This document shows positions 37,681 to 47,801 of a stretch of DNA of 64,000 nucleotides, piece by piece (within the stretch, counting starts at the first letter, position 1; every line of letters begins with the position of its first letter). A model generated the notes under the pieces. That model was not told where the DNA came from and did no database searches. It saw only the letters and a list, made by a program, of their open reading frames with translations. The position numbers were made by a program, and so were the translations under genes. The DNA is from SAR324 cluster bacterium (GTDB lineage: Bacteria > SAR324 > NAC60-12), in the NCBI GenBank assembly GCA_015232315.1, contig JADFZZ010000005.1:1-64000 (forward strand). Direction: 5' to 3'.

Positions 37681-37704
37681 ACAGGGTACCTGCAGGCACC
37701 CTGT
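37681..37704 (-). terminator. Hairpin at the end of the atp operon
   Basis: ACAGGGT and ACCCTGT form a perfect 7-bp stem around an inner CCTGCAGG palindrome, four bases after the atpC stop. The T-run on the minus strand is poor, so it may terminate weakly or protect the 3' end of the mRNA. Confidence 0.5.
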
Positions 37705-37708
37705 TTGA

Positions 37709-38137
37709 TTATTGATAGCGCGCGGCTTGTTGCCGGACTAGTGCACGTTTGAGTTTTGCCTCAAATTTATCCATGCGTTTGAGCTCATCATCACCGGCCG
37801 AATGGGAATGAATCAATTCAGTCAGAACTTGAACCGCTTTCTTTTCAGCGGTCTGGGCTCTGGTTGTATCAATTTCACTGGCAGGTTCTGCCAGTTGAGC
37901 CAGAACTGTGACACGGTTTCCTTCAACTTGTGCATAACCCCAGTGAATGGCAATAGCCTGCGTTTTTCCATTGTCCTGATAAGTCAGAACTCCGGAATTC
38001 AGCGTTGTCAGCAACGGAATATGCTCAGGAAGGATCCCCAACTCACCAATACTACCTGGAAGAGTCACAGAAGTGGTTGTGGTTTGAAGAATCCTTTTTT
38101 GAGGTGTCACAATTTCCAATTGTAATTGGTTTGCCAT
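37709..38137 (-). CDS. atpC: ATP synthase F1 subunit epsilon
   Basis: This 142-residue protein shows the epsilon beta-sandwich: LEIVTPQKRILQ, then LPGSIGELGILPEHIPLLT and the V-L-A-Q-L-A-E-P-A strand, followed by the two-helix C-terminal arm (about 88-140). It is part of the central stalk with gamma and acts as an inhibitor in many bacteria. It is the last gene of the atp operon, 42 bp after atpD. Confidence 0.95.
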   Translation of the reverse strand: MANQLQLEIVTPQKRILQTTTTSVTLPGSIGELGILPEHIPLLTTLNSGVLTYQDNGKTQAIAIHWGYAQVEGNRVTVLAQLAEPASEIDTTRAQTAEKKAVQVLTELIHSHSAGDDELKRMDKFEAKLKRALVRQQAARYQ

Positions 38138-38179
38138 TTAATATCCTCAAGATGAAATTACAGAAAAGATTGCTCAGGC

Positions 38180-39601
<1,422 letters not shown>

Positions 39602-39631
39602 TTATGATGAAGATTGCAGAGAAAGTTAAAG

Positions 39632-40480
39632 TTACAGACTTTCTGCACCACTGATGATTTCAATAAGTTCTTTAGTGATCGCGGCCTGACGAGAACGATT
39701 GTAGAACAATTGCAGTTTTCCAATCATTTCAGCAGCGTTTTTCGTTGCTGAATCCATGGCCATCATGCGTGCCGCATGTTCTCCTGCGATTGTATCAAGC
39801 CATGCCACAAAAATCTGGTTTTCCACATATTTTTTCAGGAGGGTATCCAGAATTTCGGCAAGAGATGGTTCAAAGACTGTTTCCCGTTCATCCTGAAGTT
39901 CATCTGCCGGGGGCATGATGGGAAGCAGTTCGGTGATCACAGGTTTTTGTGTGACAGTGCTGACAAAATGGTTATACGCCAGCACCACCCGGTCAATCTG
40001 CTGATTTTCAAACGCATTCAGACAATCGTTGAAAATATCCTGAACAACAGAGTACTGATCTGCTGGAGAAATTCCCATAAAGGTTTTTTTGAAAGTTCCT
40101 TGTTTGCGGAAATAATCACGTCCCTTGCGTCCGATGACATAAAACTGATAGTCCGTTAATCTCTCTTGCTGAAGATAGCCGGCGAGATTCTTGCACAAAT
40201 TGACGTTATATCCTCCACACAATCCACGGTCTGAAGTGATCAGAATAATCGCTGTTCGGTTTCCTTCAGCCTTTCGAAACAAAGGATGGGTCTCTTCACT
40301 GAAGTTAGAACTCAAGGTAGAAACCACTTGTCGCATTTTCTGAGAATACGGCAGTGCCGCATGGATGGCATTTTCCGCACGCTTCAATTTAGCGGCAGAC
40401 ACCATCTTCATGGCACTTGTCGTTTTCTGCGTGCTTTTTACACTCGATATACGAGTTCGAATTTCTTTTAAACTAGGCAT
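39632..40480 (-). CDS. atpG: ATP synthase F1 subunit gamma
   Basis: This 282-residue rotor subunit has the typical N-terminal helix (RTRISSVKSTQKTTSAMKMV) and a C-terminal helix with RQAAITKELIEIISGAESL. ITSDRGLCGGYN (about 81-92) is the conserved central motif. It lies between atpA and atpD in the usual order. Confidence 0.97.
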   Translation of the reverse strand: MPSLKEIRTRISSVKSTQKTTSAMKMVSAAKLKRAENAIHAALPYSQKMRQVVSTLSSNFSEETHPLFRKAEGNRTAIILITSDRGLCGGYNVNLCKNLAGYLQQERLTDYQFYVIGRKGRDYFRKQGTFKKTFMGISPADQYSVVQDIFNDCLNAFENQQIDRVVLAYNHFVSTVTQKPVITELLPIMPPADELQDERETVFEPSLAEILDTLLKKYVENQIFVAWLDTIAGEHAARMMAMDSATKNAAEMIGKLQLFYNRSRQAAITKELIEIISGAESL

Positions 40481-40497
40481 CGGCGTCCACCCAATAA

Positions 40498-42009
40498 TTA
40501 GTTAGGCTGAAAAGTTTTGCAGAAATTTTCCAAAATGCCTTTCAGCTTTTTGATTGAGTTATCATCAAGTTTCTGATCCTTGATGATTTGGCTGCGTAAC
40601 TGTGATTCCTGCGAGGTCATTACTGTCAGAAATTCTTTTTCAAATTTTTTCACAGCACTGACAGGATATGTATCAAGGTAGCCATTGATCGCTGAAAAAA
40701 TAGCGAGAACCTGATCCACCCATGCCAATGGACTGAATTGTGGTTGTTTCAACATTTCCACAAGACGTTGTCCCCGTGCAAGCTGTTGCTGGGTTGATTT
40801 ATCCAGATCACTACCAAATTGAGCGAAGGCTTCTTTTTCACGGTATTGTGCCAGATCAAGTCGCAGAGTCCCCGCAACCTGTTTCATGGCTTTTACCTGA
40901 GCCGCGCCACCTACTCGTGAGACTGACAACCCTACGTTGATCGCAGGTCGCACACCAGCATTGAACAGTTCCGATCCCAAAAAGATTTGTCCGTCTGTGA
41001 TAGAGATCACATTGGTTGGAATATAAGCGGAAACGTCACCGGCCTGTGTTTCAATAATGGGCAGAGCTGTTAATGAGCCAGTGCCATAATTTTCATTGAG
41101 TTTGCAGGCACGTTCGAGCAAGCGACTGTGAAGATAAAACACGTCACCGGGATAGGCTTCCCGTCCTGGAGGGCGTCGCAGCAACAGTGACAATTGTCGG
41201 TATGCTACCGCTTGTTTTGACAAGTCATCATAAATACAGAGAACATGTTTCCCTTTATCTCTGAAATACTCACCCATGCTGCACCCTGAATAAGGTGCAA
41301 GGAATTGAAGTGGTGCTGGTTCAGAGGCGGTTGCCGCAACAACAATGGTATACTCCATTGCACCCGAATCTTCCAATTTTTGGACGATGTGCGCCATGGT
41401 GGATCGCTTCTGTCCGATTCCCACATAAATACAAATCATATCCCCACCCTTCTGGTTTATGATTGCGTCAATCGCAATCGCTGTTTTTCCAGTCTGGCGG
41501 TCTCCAATAATCAATTCGCGCTGTCCACGTCCTACAGGAACCATCGCGTCAATCGCTTTTAAACCTGTCAACATCGGTTCATGAACAGATTTTCGCGCAA
41601 CAATTCCCGGAGCAATGACTTCAATTTGTCGGGTGGCCGTTGCGTTAATCGCGCCTTTTCCGTCAATAGGTTTTCCTAGTGGGTCCACCACTCTGCCCAG
41701 CAAAGCTTCACCAACGGGAACTTCCGCGATACGTTCTGTTCGTTTAACCATGTCACCTTCTTTAATGTCATGGTCGCCACCGAAAATAACAACGCCAACG
41801 TTATCTTCTTCCAGGTTGAGGGCCATACCAATGATACCGTGTGGGAATTCCACCAGTTCTCCAGCAACCACATGGTCCAGACCGTAAACTCTCGCGATAC
41901 CATCGCCTACCTGTAAGACAGTCCCGACTTCAGTTGTAGTAGGGGTTTTGTCAAAACTCTGAATCTGCTTTTTGATAATTTCACTGATTTCTTCAGCTCG
42001 GATTTTCAT
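40498..42009 (-). CDS. atpA: ATP synthase F1 subunit alpha
   Basis: The ATG at 42009 is chosen over a TTG two codons upstream; it gives [16 protein letters not shown], and AGAGG precedes it. The 503-residue protein has the nucleotide-binding P-loop [10 protein letters not shown] (about 168-177), the arginine-finger region [13 protein letters not shown], and the alpha signature [14 protein letters not shown]. It forms the non-catalytic half of the F1 hexamer. The ATG lies 6 bp beyond the atpH stop codon, indicating tight coupling. Confidence 0.97.
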   Translation of the reverse strand: MKIRAEEISEIIKKQIQSFDKTPTTTEVGTVLQVGDGIARVYGLDHVVAGELVEFPHGIIGMALNLEEDNVGVVIFGGDHDIKEGDMVKRTERIAEVPVGEALLGRVVDPLGKPIDGKGAINATATRQIEVIAPGIVARKSVHEPMLTGLKAIDAMVPVGRGQRELIIGDRQTGKTAIAIDAIINQKGGDMICIYVGIGQKRSTMAHIVQKLEDSGAMEYTIVVAATASEPAPLQFLAPYSGCSMGEYFRDKGKHVLCIYDDLSKQAVAYRQLSLLLRRPPGREAYPGDVFYLHSRLLERACKLNENYGTGSLTALPIIETQAGDVSAYIPTNVISITDGQIFLGSELFNAGVRPAINVGLSVSRVGGAAQVKAMKQVAGTLRLDLAQYREKEAFAQFGSDLDKSTQQQLARGQRLVEMLKQPQFSPLAWVDQVLAIFSAINGYLDTYPVSAVKKFEKEFLTVMTSQESQLRSQIIKDQKLDDNSIKKLKGILENFCKTFQPN

Positions 42010-42015
42010 GGTCAA

Positions 42016-42558
42016 TTAACCTCTGCTAATAGATTGTCGAACACTGTTTAACTGGTTTCGAATGCTTCCATCAATGATGACGGAGCCTAAACGGGTAACC
42101 ACTCCACCAATAATGGAAGGGTCAGTTTTCTGAACAACACTGACAGTTTTTCCGGAATAACGCGACAATTGCGATTCCAGTTCTTTCAGAGCGGATTTGG
42201 ACAATTCTTCAGCAACTGTGACTTCTGCTTCCAATCGTCCAAGTTTCTCCATCACCAGACGGGAGAATGCGGATTGAATGTCGGGGAGTAATACAATACG
42301 GCGTTTGCTTAAGAGATATTGAACAAAATTTTGTACCACCGCATTGATTTTTTGTTTTTTCATCACATCAACCAGAATCTGGTTTTTGATCTGAGTGCTG
42401 ATTTTAGTGTCAATCATGACATGTTGAAGTTCTGTGGATTCACCATAGATCTGAGCAATCTCTGTCAGGGCGTTCCCCAGTTCTTCTAATTCTTTTTCGG
42501 TATCAACAAGACTGACTAAAGCCTTGGCATATCGTTTGGCTACGACGAACTGGCTCAC
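42016..42558 (-). CDS. atpH: ATP synthase F1 subunit delta
   Basis: This 180-residue protein has the delta/OSCP pattern: VAKRYAKALVSL at the N-terminus and a C-terminal DPSIIGGVVTRLGSVIIDGSIRNQL. The start is a GTG that overlaps the stop of atpF (GTGA), with GGAGA eight bases upstream. Delta links the peripheral stalk (b/b') to the top of the F1 head. Confidence 0.95.
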   Translation of the reverse strand: MSQFVVAKRYAKALVSLVDTEKELEELGNALTEIAQIYGESTELQHVMIDTKISTQIKNQILVDVMKKQKINAVVQNFVQYLLSKRRIVLLPDIQSAFSRLVMEKLGRLEAEVTVAEELSKSALKELESQLSRYSGKTVSVVQKTDPSIIGGVVTRLGSVIIDGSIRNQLNSVRQSISRG

Positions 42559-43139
42559 TTGTGGTCTCCGGTTTGAGTGATGTGGTTCACATACTGGTTA
42601 ACTAAATTTTTATGACTGGTTGAAGTGATCTGATTTTTAATTTTTGTTTCGGCCAATTCAACAAATTGTTGCGCAACCATTTCCTTGAGTTGTTGCTCCG
42701 CAATTTTGTATTCCTGCTGTATAGTGAACTGGGCGTGTTCCCTGATTTTTTGAGCAACAAGCACCCCATCTGCAATGATTTTATTTTTTTCTACTTCCGC
42801 ATCCGCACGTGCTCTCACAACCATGGCTTCTGTTTCTTTTTGCATGTTTGCGATTTTATCACGAAATGCATTCATGTCCCGTATGATTTGTTCTTTAGCT
42901 TGACGGGCATCCTCCAGTTCTTTCTTTGCGCTTTCTGAAGACGATCGCAACGCATTGACAATGGGCTTTTTAGCAAAATAGTGAAGAATGATCAGCAACC
43001 CGACAAAATTCACTACTTTCCAGACAAAATCCAGTGGTGACGGGGCATGTCCACCTTCTTCTGCAGCAAACACCAGTGTGCTCTGGATGATCGTCAATAA
43101 ACCTGTTCCCAGAAAAAAAGATTTAATCTTCATGTGCAT
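42555..43139 (-). CDS. atpF: ATP synthase F0 subunit b with N-terminal signal-like helix
   Basis: This 194-residue protein has an extra hydrophobic N-terminal segment (about 5-25, ending VFA-AEEGG) that looks like a cleavable signal. The usual membrane anchor follows (FVWKVVNFVGLLIILHYFAKKPI, about 38-60), then the long charged coiled coil of the peripheral stalk. This signal-bearing form of b is common in Deltaproteobacteria-like operons. It overlaps atpH by 4 bp and starts 1 bp after the b' gene stop. A second ATG two codons in is also possible. Confidence 0.92.
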   Translation of the reverse strand: MHMKIKSFFLGTGLLTIIQSTLVFAAEEGGHAPSPLDFVWKVVNFVGLLIILHYFAKKPIVNALRSSSESAKKELEDARQAKEQIIRDMNAFRDKIANMQKETEAMVVRARADAEVEKNKIIADGVLVAQKIREHAQFTIQQEYKIAEQQLKEMVAQQFVELAETKIKNQITSTSHKNLVNQYVNHITQTGDHK

Positions 43140-43140
43140 C

Positions 43141-43572
43141 CTAATTGAGCAAATAATTGGCAGTGATTAAAGCAAGTTCATCGGACAAGGCGGACAATTG
43201 TGCTTTTGCGTCGGCAGTTTCTTTTTGAAGGGTTCCACGGCCTCTTTCAAGTTCTGCTTCACTGAAAACGTGAGCATCATGGACCAGTTCTTCATGTCGT
43301 GCCTGAGCTTCCTCATACGATTGATGAAACACATCCTGAATCACTCTTCTCGACTCAATCAATCTGACTTCATAATCTTTTTTGAGTGATTCCATTTCCG
43401 CACGGGCTTTGGCCGTACTGTTGCTGGATTCCCTGACAATTTTATTACGATTGTCCAGCGTCCTTAAAACAGGCTGAAACAAAAGCTTGTTGAGCGTAAA
43501 AATCATAACCAGAATAATAATAGCCACCATAACTGGAGTTGCCAACTGCACATGCAACAACCCAAAGTCCAT
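43141..43572 (-). CDS. ATP synthase F0 subunit b' (second b-type subunit)
   Basis: This 143-residue protein has one membrane helix near the N-terminus (about 9-30) followed by LLFQPVLRTLDNRNKIV and a charged coiled coil, as in b'/AtpX subunits. The start at 43572 is chosen because it places the membrane helix at the N-terminus as in homologues. Upstream in-frame ATGs near 43620 would add about 16-18 residues. It is the first gene of the operon b'-b-delta-alpha-gamma-beta-epsilon. Genes for a and c are absent from the window and must be elsewhere. Confidence 0.88.
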   Translation of the reverse strand: MDFGLLHVQLATPVMVAIIILVMIFTLNKLLFQPVLRTLDNRNKIVRESSNSTAKARAEMESLKKDYEVRLIESRRVIQDVFHQSYEEAQARHEELVHDAHVFSEAELERGRGTLQKETADAKAQLSALSDELALITANYLLN

Positions 43573-43924
43573 GTTCAGACCGCCCCAGGCGTTTTCAATA
43601 ATCGTTTGTTTATAGTCCATAAGCATCACTGGATGAGATATTTGACATCAAATAACAGGTGTGTACGTAGATGGTTGGCACAATAACATCAACATGGGTT
43701 ACAAGCGTAACATGATGTTTTTGAAGACGGGCTGATTCGATCGGGAGAATATTTTCACTTTGTAGAAAAAGTGCTGCAGCCTGTCTGCAAAACGGGCAAG
43801 GAAATAACACAGTGGAATGTACTGGTCAAGATTGATTTTTTACAGAGTTTGATTATTGTCACTCAGATATCGTTCATTTCTGTCGATCGCAACCACACGA
43901 TAATATTTTTTTCAGAGGTGTTTC
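43573..43924. other. Divergent intergenic region between atp operon and ispF
   Basis: This 352-bp gap contains a possible sigma70 promoter for the atp operon (43801-43829), implying a long leader of about 220 nt. No conserved leader peptide or riboswitch fold is evident. A 66-codon reading frame on the minus strand inside it has no supporting start signal and is not called. Confidence 0.45.
43801..43829 (-). promoter_or_regulatory. Possible sigma70 promoter of the atp operon
   Basis: On the minus strand TTGACC (43829-43824) is separated by 17 bp from TATTTC (43806-43801). The -35 is good and the -10 poor (3 of 6). Confidence 0.35.
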
Positions 43925-44422
43925 ATGTTCAGAATAGGCTCAGGATTTGATGTTCATCCGCTGGTCACGGAAAGAAATTTGATATTGGGTGGTGTCAGGA
44001 TTCCTTTTGAAAAAGGCTTATTGGGGCATTCCGATGCGGATGTTCTGGCACATGCGATCATGGATGGCTTGTTAGGCGCACTGGCGCTCGGAGATATCGG
44101 GATACATTTCCCGGACACCGACAGTCGGTATAAAAATGCCGACAGTATGGAAATGCTGAAACGTGTCTATCAGAAAATTGTGCAGCAGCAATACACTCTG
44201 GTTAATCTTGATTGTACCATCATGGCCCAACGACCCAGAATCATGCCCTATATGACCGCCATTCAAAACAATATCGCATCTGTTCTGAATGCCGAAGTGT
44301 CACAAATTTCCATTAAGGCCACAACCACTGAAAAGTTGGGGTTTGTCGGGCGAGAGGAGGGCATTGCCGCGCAAGCGGTAGTTCTCCTGCAAAAAATTAA
44401 TTTTACCCTCAACGGAGGTTGA
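43925..44422 (+). CDS. ispF: 2-C-methyl-D-erythritol 2,4-cyclodiphosphate synthase
   Basis: This 165-residue protein carries all the key residues of IspF: the metal ligands in GSGFDVHPLV (Asp8, His10) and LLGHSDADVLAHAIMDGLLGA (His42), IGIHFPDTD, and the C-terminal IKATTTEKLGFVGREEGIAAQA. It cyclises CDP-methylerythritol phosphate in the MEP route to isoprenoids. AGAGGTG precedes the ATG. IspD, often adjacent or fused, is not in the window. Confidence 0.96.
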   Translation: MFRIGSGFDVHPLVTERNLILGGVRIPFEKGLLGHSDADVLAHAIMDGLLGALALGDIGIHFPDTDSRYKNADSMEMLKRVYQKIVQQQYTLVNLDCTIMAQRPRIMPYMTAIQNNIASVLNAEVSQISIKATTTEKLGFVGREEGIAAQAVVLLQKINFTLNGG

Positions 44423-44424
44423 TC

Positions 44425-44586
44425 ATGTTACTGGCAGGCATTCACTTGATTGGTATCAGCACAATTATTTTTGTAGTGGGCGGAATTGCTTACAGGAATG
44501 GAAAACAGGAAGGCATCCGCCTGGCAAAAGCCCATTTCGAAAATAAAAAATTGGAGGAATTAGAAAAAAAGAATCCATCCACTTAA
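44425..44586 (+). CDS. Small single-pass membrane protein (53 aa)
   Basis: A short reading frame directly after ispF (2-bp gap) starts with ATG behind a perfect ribosome-binding site (GGAGG at seven bases). The product has a hydrophobic helix (about 3-22, LAGIHLIGISTIIFVVGGIA) and then a strongly charged tail (KAHFENKKLEELEKKN). The design suggests a membrane-anchored small regulator, or an SMR-like or stalk-type helix. I do not recognise a family. Its stop codon overlaps the converging helicase stop. Confidence 0.72.
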   Translation: MLLAGIHLIGISTIIFVVGGIAYRNGKQEGIRLAKAHFENKKLEELEKKNPST

Positions 44587-46646
44587 AAATAAAACCTGTT
44601 CCTCCCGGAAGATGGCGTGAAAAAACTATCATCCGGAACAGGATGTCTCTCAATATCTATCAGAGATTCAGGAAGTTCCTCCACAAACCTTGAGTGCGTG
44701 GATTGCTCTGTGGTGCCATACGTATGGGTAAACAACGGTGATGTCAGCATCAGATATTTTTTTGCTCTGGTCATGGCCACATAAAACAAACGCCGTTCCT
44801 CTTCCAGTAACTCTTCAGAGTGCAGACAACGGTAATTGGGAAATTTTTCTTCTGTCAGGCCAATGACAAAGACCGCTTTCCATTCAAGTCCTTTCGCTTG
44901 ATGGATGGTTGTTAAAATCAACGCGTCTTCCGGTTCCTGTTGCTCATCCTCTTCACCCACGTCAGACAAAACAGTATTGGACACGGATATGGCAATTTCT
45001 GCCAGAAATTGCTCCAAGGTACTGAATTTGGCGGCAAACGAAAGAATGAAATCTACATCAGCCTCACGGATACGGGCATTTTCATAATTATGATAAAGAT
45101 AACTTTTATAAAACTGTTTATGAATCCGGGAAATAATGGACGACGGTGTTATGTCTGCCACGGTGCAGGCCTTGAAACAGTTGAGAAGGATGTTCCACTC
45201 ATCTCTGGATTTGGCTGGAATCAATCTTTGAAGGTCATTGTTATCCATCGTCAGGCGAACGGCCTGTTGCTCATAAAACACCTTATAAATTTTTGATGCT
45301 GTCCCCGGACCAATGCCTGGAAGCATTTTGAGCACACGGAACCAGGCGATTTCATCCAGTGGATTATGAATGATCCTCAGAAAGGCCAACACATCCTTGA
45401 TATGTGCCTGCTCAAAAAACTTAACCCCTGAATAAATCACATACGGAATATTTTCCTGATTGAGCGCCAATTGCAGAATGGCAGACTGCGCATGAGTCCT
45501 GTAAAGAATACAAATATCATTCAGCGACAAATCCAACGACCTCAGATGATGTATCTGCCGAATCACAGTTTCTGCCTCTTTGTAAGGATCAAGCAGGTAA
45601 TGCAATGTCGGCTTTTCCGCAGAAGGCAGGTGTGAGAACAGGTGCTTCTTGAACTGGTTTTGATTCTGGTTAATGCTGGCATTGGCGGCTTCCAGTATTT
45701 CTGGCGTACTGCGATAGTTTTGCTCCATACGATATATTACCGCTGAATACTTTTCTGGAAAATCCAGAATATTTCTGAAGTTGGCACCTCTCCAGCTATA
45801 GATGGATTGAGCATCATCGCCGACAACCATGAGGTTACGATGCGGATAAGAAAGATGCTCCAGAATATTGGCTTGAACCTGATTGGTATCTTGGTATTCA
45901 TCCACAAGAATATAATGGGTTCGCTGCTTATACGATAATTCACTCCCATGTTGAATCAGAAGATCCAGCCAGTTTTCCAGCAGATCATCAAAATCCATGA
46001 CATTGTTTTGACGCTTTTTTTGGCGATAAAGCATCAGGATTGCCAAAATTGACTCAAGATGTTCTTCCAGATGGGGATATTCTTCCATGACCAGTTTTTC
46101 TATCTGAAAATTACGTATGGGATATGCGGGTTTGAGTAAGTCCTCATTGCAATAACGATTAAAACCCAAAGAAAACAATTCATGCAATACCGCTGCTTTG
46201 GGAAAACTTTTCCCTGTCTTACCGACGGTTTGGGCCATAGCTGACTTCACTAATTCACCGGCGTCGGAACTATCCAGAATATTAAAATTGTTTGAGTATT
46301 TTAATAAGGATGCATATTTCCTTAAAAACCGGTTGGCTATGCTGTGGAATGTGCCATGAACAATCCGCGACGAATGTTTCTGGAGTCCCATCGCAGAACG
46401 ATGCGAGATTTCGTTGGCGGCTTTGTTGGTGAATGTCAACACCATAATGGTTTCAGGAGCAACGCCATTCTGAACCAGTTGCATGATACGATGAATAATC
46501 ACCCGTGTTTTACCACTACCGGCACCAGCAATCACCAGAGCCGGGCCTTCATGGTGGGCAACTATTCGCTGTTGACTGGGATTCAGATCTTCTGGATTGT
46601 ATTTAAATGTATTCATCAGTGTTTTTTGGTCAAAAGGAATGAGCAT
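44583..46646 (-). CDS. UvrD/Rep/PcrA-type superfamily 1 DNA helicase
   Basis: This 687-residue protein has the SF1A helicase motifs in order: LNPSQQRIV (Q motif), AGAGSGKTRV (I), LTFTNKAANEI (Ia), VDEYQDTNQVQ (II), VGDDAQSIYSWRGA (III), MEQNYRST (IV), TTIHQAKGLEWKAVF (V) and YVAMTRAKK (VI). It unwinds DNA 3' to 5' in repair and replication restart. Some 30 residues of N-terminus are uncertain: an ATG at 46616 would also give a normal start. The length matches the Rep/PcrA class. No partner nuclease genes adjoin. Confidence 0.94.
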   Translation of the reverse strand: MLIPFDQKTLMNTFKYNPEDLNPSQQRIVAHHEGPALVIAGAGSGKTRVIIHRIMQLVQNGVAPETIMVLTFTNKAANEISHRSAMGLQKHSSRIVHGTFHSIANRFLRKYASLLKYSNNFNILDSSDAGELVKSAMAQTVGKTGKSFPKAAVLHELFSLGFNRYCNEDLLKPAYPIRNFQIEKLVMEEYPHLEEHLESILAILMLYRQKKRQNNVMDFDDLLENWLDLLIQHGSELSYKQRTHYILVDEYQDTNQVQANILEHLSYPHRNLMVVGDDAQSIYSWRGANFRNILDFPEKYSAVIYRMEQNYRSTPEILEAANASINQNQNQFKKHLFSHLPSAEKPTLHYLLDPYKEAETVIRQIHHLRSLDLSLNDICILYRTHAQSAILQLALNQENIPYVIYSGVKFFEQAHIKDVLAFLRIIHNPLDEIAWFRVLKMLPGIGPGTASKIYKVFYEQQAVRLTMDNNDLQRLIPAKSRDEWNILLNCFKACTVADITPSSIISRIHKQFYKSYLYHNYENARIREADVDFILSFAAKFSTLEQFLAEIAISVSNTVLSDVGEEDEQQEPEDALILTTIHQAKGLEWKAVFVIGLTEEKFPNYRCLHSEELLEEERRLFYVAMTRAKKYLMLTSPLFTHTYGTTEQSTHSRFVEELPESLIDIERHPVPDDSFFTPSSGRNRFYF

Positions 46647-46746
46647 GTGTTTCTTTCAAGGGAAACGATGCGATAACTCCGGTTAAGTGTCAAAATTTTT
46701 TATATCGTCAATCATTACAGAAGGGATCTTCTGAACAGGAAAAAAT

Positions 46747-47778
46747 ATGAGCATGATCCGGCCACAGTCATCAGTAAAAATAGTTTTAAGTTTATGCATA
46801 CTTCTGTTCGGGGGCAACTTGAGGTTGCTACGGGCAATTGAAATGGAAGACCGCCTTCCCCCGTTTGTGCTTCAGGCCGGGTTGAATCTGTCCAGTTCGG
46901 AATACTATGGCGCATACGGTGGAAATTTTCACAGAGCGTCATTGAAGGATCTTATTATCAGAGACAATCAATACCGAACCCGTCTTGAGGGGAGAATCAG
47001 ACGGGAAGAAACCCGTTATACCTGGAATATGTTATATGGTCTCAGTGAAAACTGGCAGCTTGGTCTGGAAATTCCCTACATCATCCGTGAGCAACGGGCG
47101 GATCTGACGATCATTACCACCGAGGGGCTTTCTGCGGATGAAAGCTCAGACATCCATGAAATCATTGATTATTTCAACACTTCCCAACATGTGGAGGGAA
47201 CGGGTGATATCAGTCTGAAACTGGGATATGACATGCACTACAGCAACACTTTGCTGGTCAGGAGTGGCATCATTATACAGACCCCGCTCAATACCACTGA
47301 GGCGCCTCGCGGAATCTATCCATGGGAAGTTAGTGAAAATCAAACTGATGTTACCGGTTTTTTTCACTTTACACGTTATCCCTATTCACGTTATCAGATA
47401 CGTAATAACCTCCGAATCAGTATGACCAATCAACTCGTAGGAGAACGTGAAACGCTTGCTGGTCATAAGGTGAAATATTTTGGGGGGAATGCTCTTGATT
47501 TAAGGTATAATTGGATTTATGAATTCAATAATAGCCTTGTCGGAGCAGAACTTCAACGTTCGCAGGGAGAAGACAGTAATCTGAATGGACAGAACCAGAA
47601 AAACAGATCGGTTCTTCATCAACTGAATTTTGAAATTGGACAGGGAAACTATCAGGATCTTGAGCAAAAAATGGTTCTGCTCCCCTATCAGTTCAGAACA
47701 GGATTCCGGCTCCCGTTGGGCGGGATGAATATTCCATACGTTTATCAGATTTATTTCACATTTCAGGCATATTTTTAG
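46747..47778 (+). CDS. Outer-membrane beta-barrel protein
   Basis: This 343-residue protein has a signal peptide (hydrophobic core LSLCILLFGG, cleavage near LRA-IEM). About a dozen amphipathic strands follow, with tight turns typical of transporter-like barrels. It ends in YFTFQAYF, with the terminal Phe required by the Bam machinery. AGGA precedes the ATG. It heads the collinear group that continues to 55393, with only 23 bp to the TPR-protein gene. Barrels of this look include phenol-degradation-type porins, but I cannot name the family. Confidence 0.75.
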   Translation: MSMIRPQSSVKIVLSLCILLFGGNLRLLRAIEMEDRLPPFVLQAGLNLSSSEYYGAYGGNFHRASLKDLIIRDNQYRTRLEGRIRREETRYTWNMLYGLSENWQLGLEIPYIIREQRADLTIITTEGLSADESSDIHEIIDYFNTSQHVEGTGDISLKLGYDMHYSNTLLVRSGIIIQTPLNTTEAPRGIYPWEVSENQTDVTGFFHFTRYPYSRYQIRNNLRISMTNQLVGERETLAGHKVKYFGGNALDLRYNWIYEFNNSLVGAELQRSQGEDSNLNGQNQKNRSVLHQLNFEIGQGNYQDLEQKMVLLPYQFRTGFRLPLGGMNIPYVYQIYFTFQAYF

Positions 47779-47801
47779 TCAAAACAATCGTTGGGGAAAA
47801 T

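Larger units (their letters stand above)
37282..37708. other. Intergenic region between pump operon and atp operon
   Basis: These 427 bp hold a MITE-like inverted-repeat element (37325-37446), two copies of TCTTTCACAAGAT about 30 bp apart (around 37530-37570), and a hairpin next to the atp operon end. The pump-operon promoter should lie at the right-hand side of the adaptor start and may be affected by the element. No gene is supported. Confidence 0.6.

Noticed and set aside
43610-43810. A 66-codon frame on the minus strand upstream of the atp operon
   Set aside because: No ribosome-binding site, no recognisable features, and it overlaps the presumed operon leader.
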